From Streptomyces antnestii (GTDB taxonomy: Bacteria > Actinomycetota > Actinomycetes > Streptomycetales > Streptomycetaceae), in NCBI RefSeq assembly GCF_004005495.1, contig NZ_RZYA01000005.1, positions 310,001 through 374,000 of the forward strand: DNA of 64,000 bases, read 5' to 3'. Below the pieces are notes generated by a model. It made no database searches. It was not told where the DNA came from and was given only the letters and a program-made list of their open reading frames with translations. A program made the position numbers and the translations under genes. This document shows, piece after piece, positions 51,388 to 59,828 of this stretch. Each line of letters begins with the position of its first letter. The stretch's first letter is position 1.

Positions 51388-52098
51388 GTGCTGATTGCCG
51401 GGTTCCCCGCCGGGGCCTGGGGCACCAACTGTTACCTGGTTGCCCCCGCCGCGGGTGAGGAGTGCGTGATCATCGACCCCGGCCACCAGGCCACCCAGGG
51501 AGTCGAGGACGCGCTCAAGAAGCATCGGCTCAAGCCGGTCGCGGTCATCCTCACGCACGGCCACATCGACCACGTCGCCTCCGTCGTCCCCGTGTGCGGG
51601 GCCCATGACGTCCCGGCGTGGATCCACCCCTCCGACCGCTACATGATGACCGACCCGGAGAAGGCGCTCGGCCGCTCCATCGGCATGCCGCTGATGGGCG
51701 AGCTGACCGTGGGGGAGCCCGACGACGTGCGGGAGCTGACCGACGGCGCCGACCTGAAGCTGGCGGGCCTCGACCTGACCGTGTCGCACGCGCCCGGTCA
51801 TACCAAGGGGTCGGTGGCGTTCCGGATGCCCGAGAGCGCGGACGTACCGTCCGTGTTCTTCTCCGGGGATCTGCTCTTCGCCGGCTCCATCGGACGCACC
51901 GATCTGCCCGGTGGCTCCATGGACGACATGCTCGAATCGCTGGCACGCGTGTGCCTGCCGCTCGACGACTCGACCGTGGTGCTCTCCGGGCACGGCTCCC
52001 AGACGACCATCGGCCAGGAGCGCGCCACCAACCCGTATCTGCGGCAGGTGGCCGCCGGCCAGGGATCCTCCTTCGAGGCTCCCCGACGAGGAATGTGA
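51388..52098 (+). CDS. Metallo-beta-lactamase-fold hydrolase (glyoxalase II-like)
   Basis: A 236-aa MBL-fold protein from GTG 51388. The metal-binding motif H-x-H-x-D-H is in LTHGHIDHVASVV, followed by the later His in SHAPGHTKGSV, the Asp in FFSGDLLFAGSIGRTDLPGG and the final HGSQT. This pattern matches the short GloB-like proteins rather than lactamases. They hydrolyse thioesters or unknown esters. Actinobacteria use mycothiol, so the substrate may be a mycothiol adduct, but this is not shown. It lies 12 bases upstream of hisS, as in mycobacteria, so they form an operon. Confidence 0.9.
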   Translation: MLIAGFPAGAWGTNCYLVAPAAGEECVIIDPGHQATQGVEDALKKHRLKPVAVILTHGHIDHVASVVPVCGAHDVPAWIHPSDRYMMTDPEKALGRSIGMPLMGELTVGEPDDVRELTDGADLKLAGLDLTVSHAPGHTKGSVAFRMPESADVPSVFFSGDLLFAGSIGRTDLPGGSMDDMLESLARVCLPLDDSTVVLSGHGSQTTIGQERATNPYLRQVAAGQGSSFEAPRRGM

Positions 52099-52110
52099 CG
52101 AGAGACTTCC

Positions 52111-53373
52111 GTGAGCACCTTTCAGGCCCCCAAGGGCACGTACGACCTGCTTCCCCCCGACTCCGCGAAGTACCTCGCGGTGCGCGACGCCATCTCCACG
52201 CCCCTGAAGAACTCCGGCTACGGCTACGTCGAGACCCCCGGCTTCGAGAACGTCGAGCTGTTCGCGCGCGGTGTCGGTGAGTCGACGGACATCGTCACCA
52301 AGGAGATGTACGCCTTCGAGACCAAGGGCGGCGACAGGCTCGCCCTGCGCCCCGAGGGCACCGCGTCCGTGCTGCGCGCCGCCCTGGAGGCCAACCTCCA
52401 CAAGGCCGGCAACCTGCCCGTCAAGCTCTGGTACTCGGGCTCGTACTACCGCTACGAGCGCCCCCAGAAGGGCCGCTACCGCCACTTCTCGCAGGTCGGC
52501 GCCGAGGCGATCGGCGCCGAGGACCCGGCCCTCGACGCCGAGCTGATCATCCTGGCCGACCAGGCGTACCGCTCCCTGGGCCTGCGCGACTTCCGCATCC
52601 TGCTGAACTCGCTGGGCGACAAGGAGTGCCGCCCCGTCTACCGCGCCGCGCTCCAGGACTTCCTGCGCGGCCTCGACCTCGACGAGGACACCCTGCGCCG
52701 CGCCGAGATCAACCCGCTGCGGGTCCTCGACGACAAGCGCCCCGAGGTCCAGAAGCAGCTCGTCGGCGCCCCCTCGCTGCGTGACTACCTGTGTGACGGC
52801 TGCAAGGCGTACCACGAGCAGGTCCGCGAGCTCCTGACCGCCGAGGGCGTCGCCTACGAGGACGACGAGAAGCTGGTCCGCGGCCTCGACTACTACACGC
52901 GCACAACCTTCGAGTTCGTGCACGACGGCCTCGGCTCGCAGTCCGCGGTGGGTGGCGGCGGCCGCTACGACGGCCTCTCCGAGATGATCGGCGGCCCCTC
53001 GCTGCCGTCCGTCGGCTGGGCGCTCGGCGTCGACCGCACGGTGCTCGCGCTCGAGGCCGAGGGCATCGAGCTCGACATCCCGGCCGGCACCAGCGTGTTC
53101 GCGGTGCCGCTCGGCGAGGAGGCGCGCCGCGTCCTCTTCGCCAAGGTCACCGAGCTGCGCAAGGCCGGCGTCGCCGCCGACTTCAGCTACGGCGGCAAGG
53201 GCCTCAAGGGCGCGATGAAGAACGCGAACCGCAGCGGCGCCCGCTTCACGATCGTCGCCGGCGAGCGGGACCTCGCCGAGGGCGTCGTGCAGCTGAAGGA
53301 CATGGAGACGGGCGAGCAGGACGCGGTCGCGGTGGACGAGATCGTCGTCGTACTGAAGACGAAGCTGGCCTAG
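52111..53373 (+). CDS. hisS: Histidine-tRNA ligase
   Basis: A 420-aa class II synthetase charging tRNA-His. Motif 1 region starts [14 protein letters not shown], motif 2 includes [19 protein letters not shown] and [20 protein letters not shown], and the His-specific motif [19 protein letters not shown] is present, then [18 protein letters not shown] and motif 3 [12 protein letters not shown]. The anticodon-binding domain spans about 325-420. The GTG at 52111 follows GAGAGACTTCC. It is the second gene of the MBL-hisS pair and ends at a hairpin. Confidence 0.97.
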   Translation: MSTFQAPKGTYDLLPPDSAKYLAVRDAISTPLKNSGYGYVETPGFENVELFARGVGESTDIVTKEMYAFETKGGDRLALRPEGTASVLRAALEANLHKAGNLPVKLWYSGSYYRYERPQKGRYRHFSQVGAEAIGAEDPALDAELIILADQAYRSLGLRDFRILLNSLGDKECRPVYRAALQDFLRGLDLDEDTLRRAEINPLRVLDDKRPEVQKQLVGAPSLRDYLCDGCKAYHEQVRELLTAEGVAYEDDEKLVRGLDYYTRTTFEFVHDGLGSQSAVGGGGRYDGLSEMIGGPSLPSVGWALGVDRTVLALEAEGIELDIPAGTSVFAVPLGEEARRVLFAKVTELRKAGVAADFSYGGKGLKGAMKNANRSGARFTIVAGERDLAEGVVQLKDMETGEQDAVAVDEIVVVLKTKLA

Positions 53374-53405
53374 TCGACGTCCGACACTATTTGGGTAGGG
53401 TGCCT

Positions 53406-53432
53406 CAACTGCCGTGCGATGTACGGCAGTTG
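53406..53432 (+). terminator. Hairpin after hisS
   Basis: CAACTGCCGT (53406-53415) pairs with ACGGCAGTTG (53423-53432) around a 7-nt loop, 33 bases after the hisS stop. No T-tract follows. Confidence 0.75.
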
Positions 53433-53515
53433 GGGCCTCTCCCGGAAGTCGGCGCACCATCTGCGGCACAATGAACCAGCCAGCGGGCCACCCCTACAAG
53501 TGACGGAACGGCGTG

Positions 53516-54154
53516 ATGAGCGAGACGACCACGACTAGCGGCAGCGCCTCCACCGGCGACGGAGCGGGCACGTTCCGCAGCGAGGGCGGATCCCTCGGTC
53601 TCGCGCTGCTTCTGGTGATCACCGGTGCGGCGGGTCTGCTCGCGGCATGGGTCATCACGATCGACAAGTTCAAGCTCCTGGAGAACCCGAACTTCACGCC
53701 GGGCTGCAGCCTGAACCCGGTGGTGTCCTGCGGGAACATCATGAAGAGCGCGCAGGCCTCGGCCTTCGGGTTCCCCAATCCGATGCTGGGGCTCGCGGCC
53801 TACGCGGTCGTGATCTGCGTGGGGATGAGCCTGCTGGGCCGGGCCCGCTTCCCGCGCTGGCACTGGCTGACGTTCAACGCGGGCACGCTGTTCGGCGTCG
53901 GATTCTGCACGTGGCTCCAGTTCCAGTCGCTGTACCGGATCAACTCGCTGTGCCTGTGGTGCTGCCTCGCGTGGGTCGCCACGATCGTCATGTTCTGGTA
54001 CGTGACGTCGTTCAACGTGCGCAAGGGATTCCTGCCCGCGCCGTCCTGGCTCCGTTCCTTCTTCGGCGAGTTCACATGGGTGCTGCCGGTCGTGCACGTC
54101 GGGATCATCGGGATGCTGATCCTGACGCGCTGGTGGGACTTCTGGACCAGCTGA
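53516..54154 (+). CDS. Vitamin K epoxide reductase (VKOR) family protein
   Basis: A 212-aa membrane protein (ATG at 53516; the preceding GTG codon at 53513 is an alternative) with about five spans. It carries the loop Cys pair in TPGCSLNPVVSCGNIM and the CxxC active site in NSLCLWCCLAWV. Bacterial VKOR replaces DsbB: it reoxidises the extracytoplasmic thiol oxidase DsbA with quinone, so it drives disulfide formation outside the cell. There is no fused thioredoxin domain; the partner would be encoded elsewhere. The N-terminal 30 residues are Ser/Thr/Gly-rich. It is between hisS and rarA, same strand, with 58 bases before rarA. Confidence 0.9.
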   Translation: MSETTTTSGSASTGDGAGTFRSEGGSLGLALLLVITGAAGLLAAWVITIDKFKLLENPNFTPGCSLNPVVSCGNIMKSAQASAFGFPNPMLGLAAYAVVICVGMSLLGRARFPRWHWLTFNAGTLFGVGFCTWLQFQSLYRINSLCLWCCLAWVATIVMFWYVTSFNVRKGFLPAPSWLRSFFGEFTWVLPVVHVGIIGMLILTRWWDFWTS

Positions 54155-54212
54155 GCCCGCTCGTCCGGCCGCCCGGGACGGATTGTCAGTGGGGTGACAT
54201 AGGGTTTTCGAC

Positions 54213-55571
54213 GTGGAGCCCGACCTGTTCACCGCCGCAGCCGAAGACCGCCAGGAAAAGGACCCGTCCAGCAGTCCCCTGGCCGTCCGGATGCGCCCGC
54301 GCACCCTCGACGAAGTCGTCGGCCAGCAGCACCTGCTGAAGCCGGGCTCACCCCTGCGCCGCCTCGTGGGGGAGGCCGGCGGCGGCCCCGCCGGCCCATC
54401 GTCGGTGATCCTCTGGGGCCCGCCCGGCATCGGCAAGACGACCCTCGCGTACGTCGTCTCCAAGGCGACGAACAAGCGCTTCGTGGAGCTCTCCGCGATC
54501 ACCGCGGGCGTCAAGGAAGTACGGGCCGTCATCGACGGAGCGCGCCGCGCCCTCGGTGGCCACGGCAAGGAGACCGTCCTCTTCCTGGACGAGATCCACC
54601 GCTTCAGCAAGGCCCAGCAGGACTCCCTCCTGCCCGCCGTGGAGAACCGCTGGGTCACCCTGATCGCGGCGACCACGGAGAACCCGTACTTCTCGATCAT
54701 CTCCCCGCTCCTGTCCCGCTCCCTGCTCCTCACCCTCGAATCCCTCACGGACGACGACCTGCGCGCCCTGCTCCGGCGGGCCCTCAGCGAGGAGCGCGGC
54801 CTCGGGGGCGCGGTCACGCTCCTGGGCGAGGCCGAGGACCACCTGCTGCGCATCGCGGGCGGCGACGCGCGCCGGGCGCTGACCGCACTGGAGGCGGGCG
54901 CGGGCTCGGCCCTCGCCAAGCAGGAGAAGGAGATCACCCTCCAGACCCTGGAGGAGTCCGTCGACCGTGCCGCGGTCAAGTACGACCGGGACGGCGACCA
55001 GCACTACGACGTCGCGAGCGCCCTCATCAAGTCCATCCGCGGCTCCGACGTGGACGCGGCGCTGCACTATCTGGCCCGCATGATCGAGGCAGGCGAGGAC
55101 CCCCGCTTCATCGCCCGCCGCCTGATGATCTCCGCGAGCGAGGACATCGGCCTCGCCGACCCGACCGCGCTGCCCACGGCCGTCGCGGCGGCCCAGGCCG
55201 TGGCCATGATCGGCTTCCCGGAGGCCGCGCTCACCCTCAGCCACGCCACCATCGCCCTCGCGCTGGCCCCCAAGTCGAACTCGGCTACGACGGCGATCGG
55301 CGCCGCCATGGAAGACGTACGCAAGGGTCTTGCCGGCCCGGTCCCGGCCCACTTGCGTGATGGCCACTACAAGGGCGCGGCCAAGCTGGGCCACGCGCAG
55401 GGGTACGTGTATCCGCACGACGTTCCCGGCGGCATCGCGGCCCAGCAGTACGCGCCGGACGCGATTGCCGGGCGGCGGTACTACGAGCCGACTCGGTATG
55501 GGGGCGAGGCGCGGTACGCGGATGTGGTGGAGCGGGTACGGGAGCGGTTGCGGGGCGACAACGGGGGCTGA
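54213..55571 (+). CDS. rarA: Replication-associated recombination protein A (AAA+ ATPase)
   Basis: A 452-aa clamp-loader-like ATPase (MgsA/RarA, Mgs1/WRNIP1 relative). The N-terminal [17 protein letters not shown] segment, Walker [17 protein letters not shown], Walker [16 protein letters not shown], sensor 1 [15 protein letters not shown] ATTENPYFS and the C-terminal tetramerisation domain ([20 protein letters not shown]) are all present. It acts at stalled replication forks. It starts at GTG 54213. Terminal residues are short and basic. No terminator is obvious before the rpsD leader. Confidence 0.95.
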   Translation: MEPDLFTAAAEDRQEKDPSSSPLAVRMRPRTLDEVVGQQHLLKPGSPLRRLVGEAGGGPAGPSSVILWGPPGIGKTTLAYVVSKATNKRFVELSAITAGVKEVRAVIDGARRALGGHGKETVLFLDEIHRFSKAQQDSLLPAVENRWVTLIAATTENPYFSIISPLLSRSLLLTLESLTDDDLRALLRRALSEERGLGGAVTLLGEAEDHLLRIAGGDARRALTALEAGAGSALAKQEKEITLQTLEESVDRAAVKYDRDGDQHYDVASALIKSIRGSDVDAALHYLARMIEAGEDPRFIARRLMISASEDIGLADPTALPTAVAAAQAVAMIGFPEAALTLSHATIALALAPKSNSATTAIGAAMEDVRKGLAGPVPAHLRDGHYKGAAKLGHAQGYVYPHDVPGGIAAQQYAPDAIAGRRYYEPTRYGGEARYADVVERVRERLRGDNGG

Positions 55572-55961
55572 GTGCGCTAACCTCGGCCCGCGCTTCTTCA
55601 GGGCGCGTACCCCGGTCCGCGGCACCGTTCCGCAGCCTGTAAACTTTCCGGAGCGCTGCGTCTCGCGTCCGGCCTCGGCCGGCACCACCAGAGCGGGACA
55701 TGCAGCCGGAGCCCCGGCGCCGTAAGGCATGGGGGATCCAGGAGCGTCGCGCACCGTCGATAGGTGTCGCGGGCAGCCCACCACCGTCCCGGACTCCGGG
55801 AAGCGGCCGGTGGGCCACTCGCGTGCTGCACGTATGTGCCCAGACCAGGGAGCGGCTGCCTGCCCGTCCGCGAGGACAAGGCGGGTTTCCCCGGCTGCGG
55901 ATGCGACCTCCCTTAACCCTGGTGAAGCCGTATCCACACAGAACAATGAGGTGTTTGGTTC
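55572..55961 (+). other. 390-bp leader/promoter region of rpsD
   Basis: No gene is supported between rarA and rpsD. The region holds an AT-richer element (CTGTAAACTTTCC near 55636-55648) that could be a promoter box, several short GC inverted repeats, and ends in AATGAGGTGTTTGGTTC just before the rpsD start. In other bacteria ribosomal protein S4 represses its own mRNA through leader structure; a similar site here is possible but not visible by eye. Confidence 0.5.
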
Positions 55962-56576
55962 ATGACGAACCAGTCCCGCCCCAAGGTCAAGAAGTCGCGT
56001 GCCCTCGGTATCGCGCTGACCCCGAAGGCCGTCAAGTACTTCGAGGCCCGCCCCTACCCGCCGGGCGAGCACGGCCGCGGCCGCAAGCAGAACTCGGACT
56101 ACAAGGTCCGTCTGCTCGAGAAGCAGCGTCTGCGCGCGCAGTACGACGTGTCCGAGCGCCAGCTCGTCCGCGCCTACGAGCGTGCCGCCAAGACGCAGCT
56201 CAAGACCGGTGAGGCCCTGGTCATCGAGCTGGAGCGTCGTCTCGACGCCCTGGTTCTGCGTTCGGGCATCGCCCGCACGATCTACCAGGCCCGCCAGATG
56301 GTCGTTCACGGCCACATCGAGGTCAACGGTGGCAAGGTCGACAAGCCGTCGTACCGTGTCCGTCCCGACGACGTCGTGATGGTCCGCGAGCGCAGCCGCG
56401 AGAAGCCGCTGTTCCAGGTCGCGCGTGAGGGTGGCTTCGCCCCCGACGGCGAGATCCCGCGTTACCTCCAGGTCAACCTGAAGGCCCTGGCCTTCCGTCT
56501 GGACCGTGACCCGAACCGCAAGGAGATCCCCGTGATCTGCGACGAGCAGCTCGTCGTCGAGTACTACGCTCGCTGA
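55962..56576 (+). CDS. rpsD: Ribosomal protein S4, zinc-independent form
   Basis: A 204-aa small-subunit protein that starts 30S assembly. After an N-terminal basic region (NQSRPKVKKSRALGIALTPKA) come the helical domain 1 (KQNSDYKVRLLEKQRLRAQYD) and the S4 RNA-binding fold (LERRLDALVLRSGIARTIYQ, VVHGHIEVNGGKVDKPSYRV). The usual N-terminal zinc-binding cysteines (C-x-x-C...C) are absent; only one Cys is present, near the C-terminus. It is therefore the C-minus type, which does not need zinc. It forms its own transcription unit with a strong hairpin downstream. Confidence 0.97.
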   Translation: MTNQSRPKVKKSRALGIALTPKAVKYFEARPYPPGEHGRGRKQNSDYKVRLLEKQRLRAQYDVSERQLVRAYERAAKTQLKTGEALVIELERRLDALVLRSGIARTIYQARQMVVHGHIEVNGGKVDKPSYRVRPDDVVMVRERSREKPLFQVAREGGFAPDGEIPRYLQVNLKALAFRLDRDPNRKEIPVICDEQLVVEYYAR

Positions 56577-56606
56577 TCATTCAGCGGACGTAGCACCACC
56601 TGCGTT

Positions 56607-58811
56607 TCAGCCCGCCGCTTCCCCGCCCTGCACGGTCGGGGAAGCGGCGGGTTCGCGCGTTTGTGGGGTCTGATGCGCCGGACGTGGCGACGGCACGGCC
56701 GCCGGCCGGGACGCGGCGCCCCGGCCGAGAGCCCGCTCGACGGCCTCCCCGGGCTCCAGGCGCGCACCGGCCTCCACGAACATCTCGAACCGGGCGTCCC
56801 CGAGCATCGCGCGCGCGTCCGCCGCACACCGCTCGTGCGGGGCGTTGTAGTACGCCGAACCGAACAGCGGCAGCCCCACCGACGGCCAGATCCGGCCCGC
56901 CGCCCCCTGGAGCAGCGCGGCCTCGCCCGCGTCCCCCTCCGTCACGGTGACAAGGGCCAGCAGCTCGATCGACAGCACCGTGCCCAACAGGTCGTCGAAC
57001 GTGTCCCCGATGACGAGGCACTCGCGCAGCAGCTGCCGCGCCCGCGCCAGATCTCCCCTGGTCCACTCCGCGTACGCCAGGACATACAGCGCGTACGCCA
57101 GCGTCCAGCGTTCGCCGTGGTCCTCGCAGACAAGGCGCACGTCCTCGCACAGCTCGACCGCCCCGGCCAGATCCCCCTGGAACGCCACGGCCATCGCCAG
57201 CTCGACCTGACCCATCAGCACGCCGCTGTTCAGCTCACCGACCTCCCGGTACGAGGCGAGCGCCGTGCGCAGCAGCTCCTCGGCGCGCGGCATGTCGTCC
57301 GTGACGAGGGCCAGACAGCCCGTGCGGTGCACCGCGTAGGCGGCCGCCGTGGCGTCGCCGATACGTTCCGCCTCGTCGCGGCACTCCTGGAGCGCGCCGA
57401 GTGCGGGAATCGTGTCGCCCTGGAGGATCGCCACATAGCCGAGCACCCACAGGGCCTTCAGCCGGGACCGGGCGTAGTCGCCCTCGACGCTCTCCGCGTC
57501 GAGCTCCACACTGCGCTCCAGCCAGTGCCGCCCCTCGGACAGCCGGCCGCAGCCCGCCCAGAAGAACCACAGCGTGCCCGCGAGGTACTGCCCCAGATGC
57601 GTCTCGCCCGGCTCCGTCAGGCAGAACTCCAGGACGGCCCGCAGATTCGGCAGCTCCAGCGCGATCCGCGCCGCCACCTCGGCCTGCCGCGGCGAGAACC
57701 AGTCCAGCTCGCACCACGTGGCGAGGCCCATGTACCAGTCGCGGTGCCTGCGCCCCATCCGCCCGCTGTCGCCCGACGCCTCCAGCCAGTCCGCCCCGTA
57801 CGCCCGGACCGTGTCGAGCATCCGGTAGCGCACCACCGAGTCCGCCTCCTCGCGGACCACCACGGACTGCGCGATCAGCTCGGAGAGCACATCGAGAACC
57901 GCGTCGGCGTGCAGCCCGTCCCCACCGCAGATGTATTCCGCCGCGTCCAGGTCGAACCGGCCGGAGAACACCGAGAGCCGCGCCCACAGCAGCCGTTCCT
58001 CCGCCGTGCACAGCTCATGGCTCCAGCCGATCGCCGTGCGCAGCGTCTGATGGCGCGGCAGCGCCCCGCGAGTGCCGCCCGTGAGCAGCCGGAACCGGTC
58101 GTCGAGCCGCCCGAGCAGATCCGCGGGCGACAGCGCCCGCAACCGCCCCGCCGCCAGTTCCACCGCCAGCGGCAGACAGTCGAGCCGCCGGCACACCTCG
58201 ACGACGTCCTCGCGGTTGCCGTCGTCGAGTGCGAAGCCGGGCAGCAGCGCGGCGGCCCGGTCCGCGAAGAGCTCCACCGCGTCCGCGGTCGCGAGCGGCG
58301 CCAGCGGGAAGACGCGCTCACCCTCGACACCGAGAGGCCGGCGACCCACCGCGAGGATCCGCAGGCCCGGGGCGGCGCCGAGGAGTTCCCGCACGAGGGC
58401 CGCGCACGTGTCGACGAGGTGCTCGAACCCGTCGACGACGAGCAGGAGTTGGCGCCGCGCGAGATGGCCGAGCAGGACGTCGCGCGGCGGGCGGCTCGTG
58501 TGATCGGTCAGGTCGAGGGCCGCGGCGAGTGCGTACTCGACCAGGTCCGCCTCACGCACGGTGGCGAGATCAAGGCGTCGCACGCCGTCGCACTCCAGGG
58601 TGTCCGCCGCCACCGCCGCCGCCCGCGCCGCGAACCGGGACTTGCCGACACCGCCCGCCCCCGTCACCGTGACCAGGCGCGCCCCGCCGAGGGTCCGCGT
58701 CAGGTCCGCGAGTTCGGCGGTACGGCCGACGAAACGGTTGAGCTCGAGGGGGAGGCTGCCGGGCGGGGGAAACCCCTCGGACCTGTCGGCCGGGCGCTGT
58801 TCGCGTCGCAT
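56607..58811 (-). CDS. NB-ARC ATPase with TPR domain, no visible DNA-binding domain
   Basis: A 734-aa STAND-type protein. Residues about 20-300 are an NB-ARC-type ATPase: Walker A GAGGVGKS (51-58), Walker B LLLVVDGFEHL (D127; usually DNCEH), then LPLAVELAAGRLRAL. A winged-helix-like section (about 265-370, LLWARLSVFSGRFDLDAAEYICGGDG) and TPR-like repeats (about 380-660, such as LALVTDDMPRAEELLRTALASYREVG) follow. Streptomyces AfsR-like or LuxR (LAL) regulators share this core but carry an HTH domain. None is evident here: the N-terminus is short and the C-terminus is Pro/Ala-rich. The start ATG is 58811. A signalling switch acting by protein contact is inferred. Confidence 0.85.
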   Translation of the reverse strand: MRREQRPADRSEGFPPPGSLPLELNRFVGRTAELADLTRTLGGARLVTVTGAGGVGKSRFAARAAAVAADTLECDGVRRLDLATVREADLVEYALAAALDLTDHTSRPPRDVLLGHLARRQLLLVVDGFEHLVDTCAALVRELLGAAPGLRILAVGRRPLGVEGERVFPLAPLATADAVELFADRAAALLPGFALDDGNREDVVEVCRRLDCLPLAVELAAGRLRALSPADLLGRLDDRFRLLTGGTRGALPRHQTLRTAIGWSHELCTAEERLLWARLSVFSGRFDLDAAEYICGGDGLHADAVLDVLSELIAQSVVVREEADSVVRYRMLDTVRAYGADWLEASGDSGRMGRRHRDWYMGLATWCELDWFSPRQAEVAARIALELPNLRAVLEFCLTEPGETHLGQYLAGTLWFFWAGCGRLSEGRHWLERSVELDAESVEGDYARSRLKALWVLGYVAILQGDTIPALGALQECRDEAERIGDATAAAYAVHRTGCLALVTDDMPRAEELLRTALASYREVGELNSGVLMGQVELAMAVAFQGDLAGAVELCEDVRLVCEDHGERWTLAYALYVLAYAEWTRGDLARARQLLRECLVIGDTFDDLLGTVLSIELLALVTVTEGDAGEAALLQGAAGRIWPSVGLPLFGSAYYNAPHERCAADARAMLGDARFEMFVEAGARLEPGEAVERALGRGAASRPAAVPSPRPAHQTPQTREPAASPTVQGGEAAG
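56611..56651. terminator. rpsD terminator overlapping the end of the NB-ARC gene
   Basis: A perfect 15-bp stem (arms 56611-56625 and 56637-56651) 34 bases after the rpsD stop. It encodes the last residues of the convergent NB-ARC gene (VQGGEAAG), so it is shared by coding and termination functions. Confidence 0.85.
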
Positions 58812-58996
58812 GAGGTACGGAGCGTACTCACGCGTAAGCAGTCCGTACAATCGGTTCGGGCAAGTCCGGCCGGGGTGAGGGGTAATCCGGTACGGAGCGC
58901 GGACCCCGGCGCGATAGGCTCGGGGAACGATTTTCTGCAGTGTGTTTGACGTGTTCGATGTGCTCGATGTGTCCGATGTTCAGGAAGCGGTGCTAC

Positions 58997-59467
58997 GTGT
59001 CCGGTGGAGAGGTTGCCGGGATCCTGGTGGCCGTCTTCTGGGCGATCCTGGTCTCCTTCCTCGCGGTGGCTCTGGCGAGGCTGGCCCAGACGCTCAGGGC
59101 GACCACCCGCCTTGTCGCGGACGTGACCGAGCAGGCGGTGCCGCTGCTCGCCGACGCCTCCGCGGCCGTGCGGTCCGCGCAGACGCAGATCGACCGGGTC
59201 GACGCCATCGCGTCCGACGTCCAGGAAGTCACGTCGAACGCGTCGGCGCTGTCCTCCACCGTCGCCTCCACCTTCGGGGGCCCGCTCGTCAAGGTGGCCG
59301 CGTTCGGCTACGGCGTGCGCCGGGCGATCGGACGCAAGTCCACGGGGACCCCCGCGGCCGACGAGCCTGCGAAGCCGTCCCGCCGTACCGTGATCGTGGG
59401 CCGCACCGTCCCGTCGGCGCGGCGCGGCAAGCAGGCCCAGCGGAATAACCGGAATAAGAGGGACTGA
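58997..59467 (+). CDS. DUF948 membrane protein
   Basis: A 156-aa protein starting at GTG 58997, since the upstream frame is a run of Cys/Met codons without a ribosome site. One N-terminal span (about 5-27, VAGILVAVFWAILVSFLAVALA), a coiled-coil-like helical part with regular Val/Leu heptads and Asp/Thr (about 30-90), GGPLVKVAAFGYGVRRA, and a basic tail (RRGKQAQRNNRNKRD). This is the DUF948 pattern found upstream of alaS in many actinobacteria. Function unknown. The next gene starts eight bases later. It is divergent from the NB-ARC gene. Confidence 0.85.
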   Translation: MSGGEVAGILVAVFWAILVSFLAVALARLAQTLRATTRLVADVTEQAVPLLADASAAVRSAQTQIDRVDAIASDVQEVTSNASALSSTVASTFGGPLVKVAAFGYGVRRAIGRKSTGTPAADEPAKPSRRTVIVGRTVPSARRGKQAQRNNRNKRD

Positions 59468-59474
59468 CGCAGCG

Positions 59475-59828
59475 ATGTTCCGCCGTACGTTCTGGTTCAC
59501 CGCGGGCGCAGCCGCCGGCGTGTGGGCCACCACCAAGGTCAACCGCAAGCTGAAGAAGCTGACGCCGGAGAGCCTCGCCGCGCAGGCCGCCAACAAGGCG
59601 ATCGAAGCGGGCCACCGCCTCAAGGACTTCGCGCTCGACGTCCGTAACGGCATGGCCGAACGCGAGGCCGAACTCGGCGACGCACTGGGACTCAGCGCCC
59701 CGGTCGACGCCGAACTGCCCGCGCAGCGCCGCTTCTCGGCCATCGAGAACACCAACACGCCACACACCAAGCACGCCAAGTACCTCGACAACACGACGTA
59801 CTCGTACAACCGGAATGAGGACCACTGA
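59475..59828 (+). CDS. DUF6167-like small protein
   Basis: A 117-aa protein opening [20 protein letters not shown], a short N-terminal hydrophobic helix with flanking Arg that may insert in the membrane. Residues about 21-66 are helical and charged ([18 protein letters not shown], then [20 protein letters not shown]). The tail after about 75 is polar, with [22 protein letters not shown] associate this with the DUF6167 family, always seen next to DUF948 and alaS. Its stop shares a base with the alaS ATG (TGATG), so it is co-translated with alaS. Role unknown. Confidence 0.8.
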   Translation: MFRRTFWFTAGAAAGVWATTKVNRKLKKLTPESLAAQAANKAIEAGHRLKDFALDVRNGMAEREAELGDALGLSAPVDAELPAQRRFSAIENTNTPHTKHAKYLDNTTYSYNRNEDH

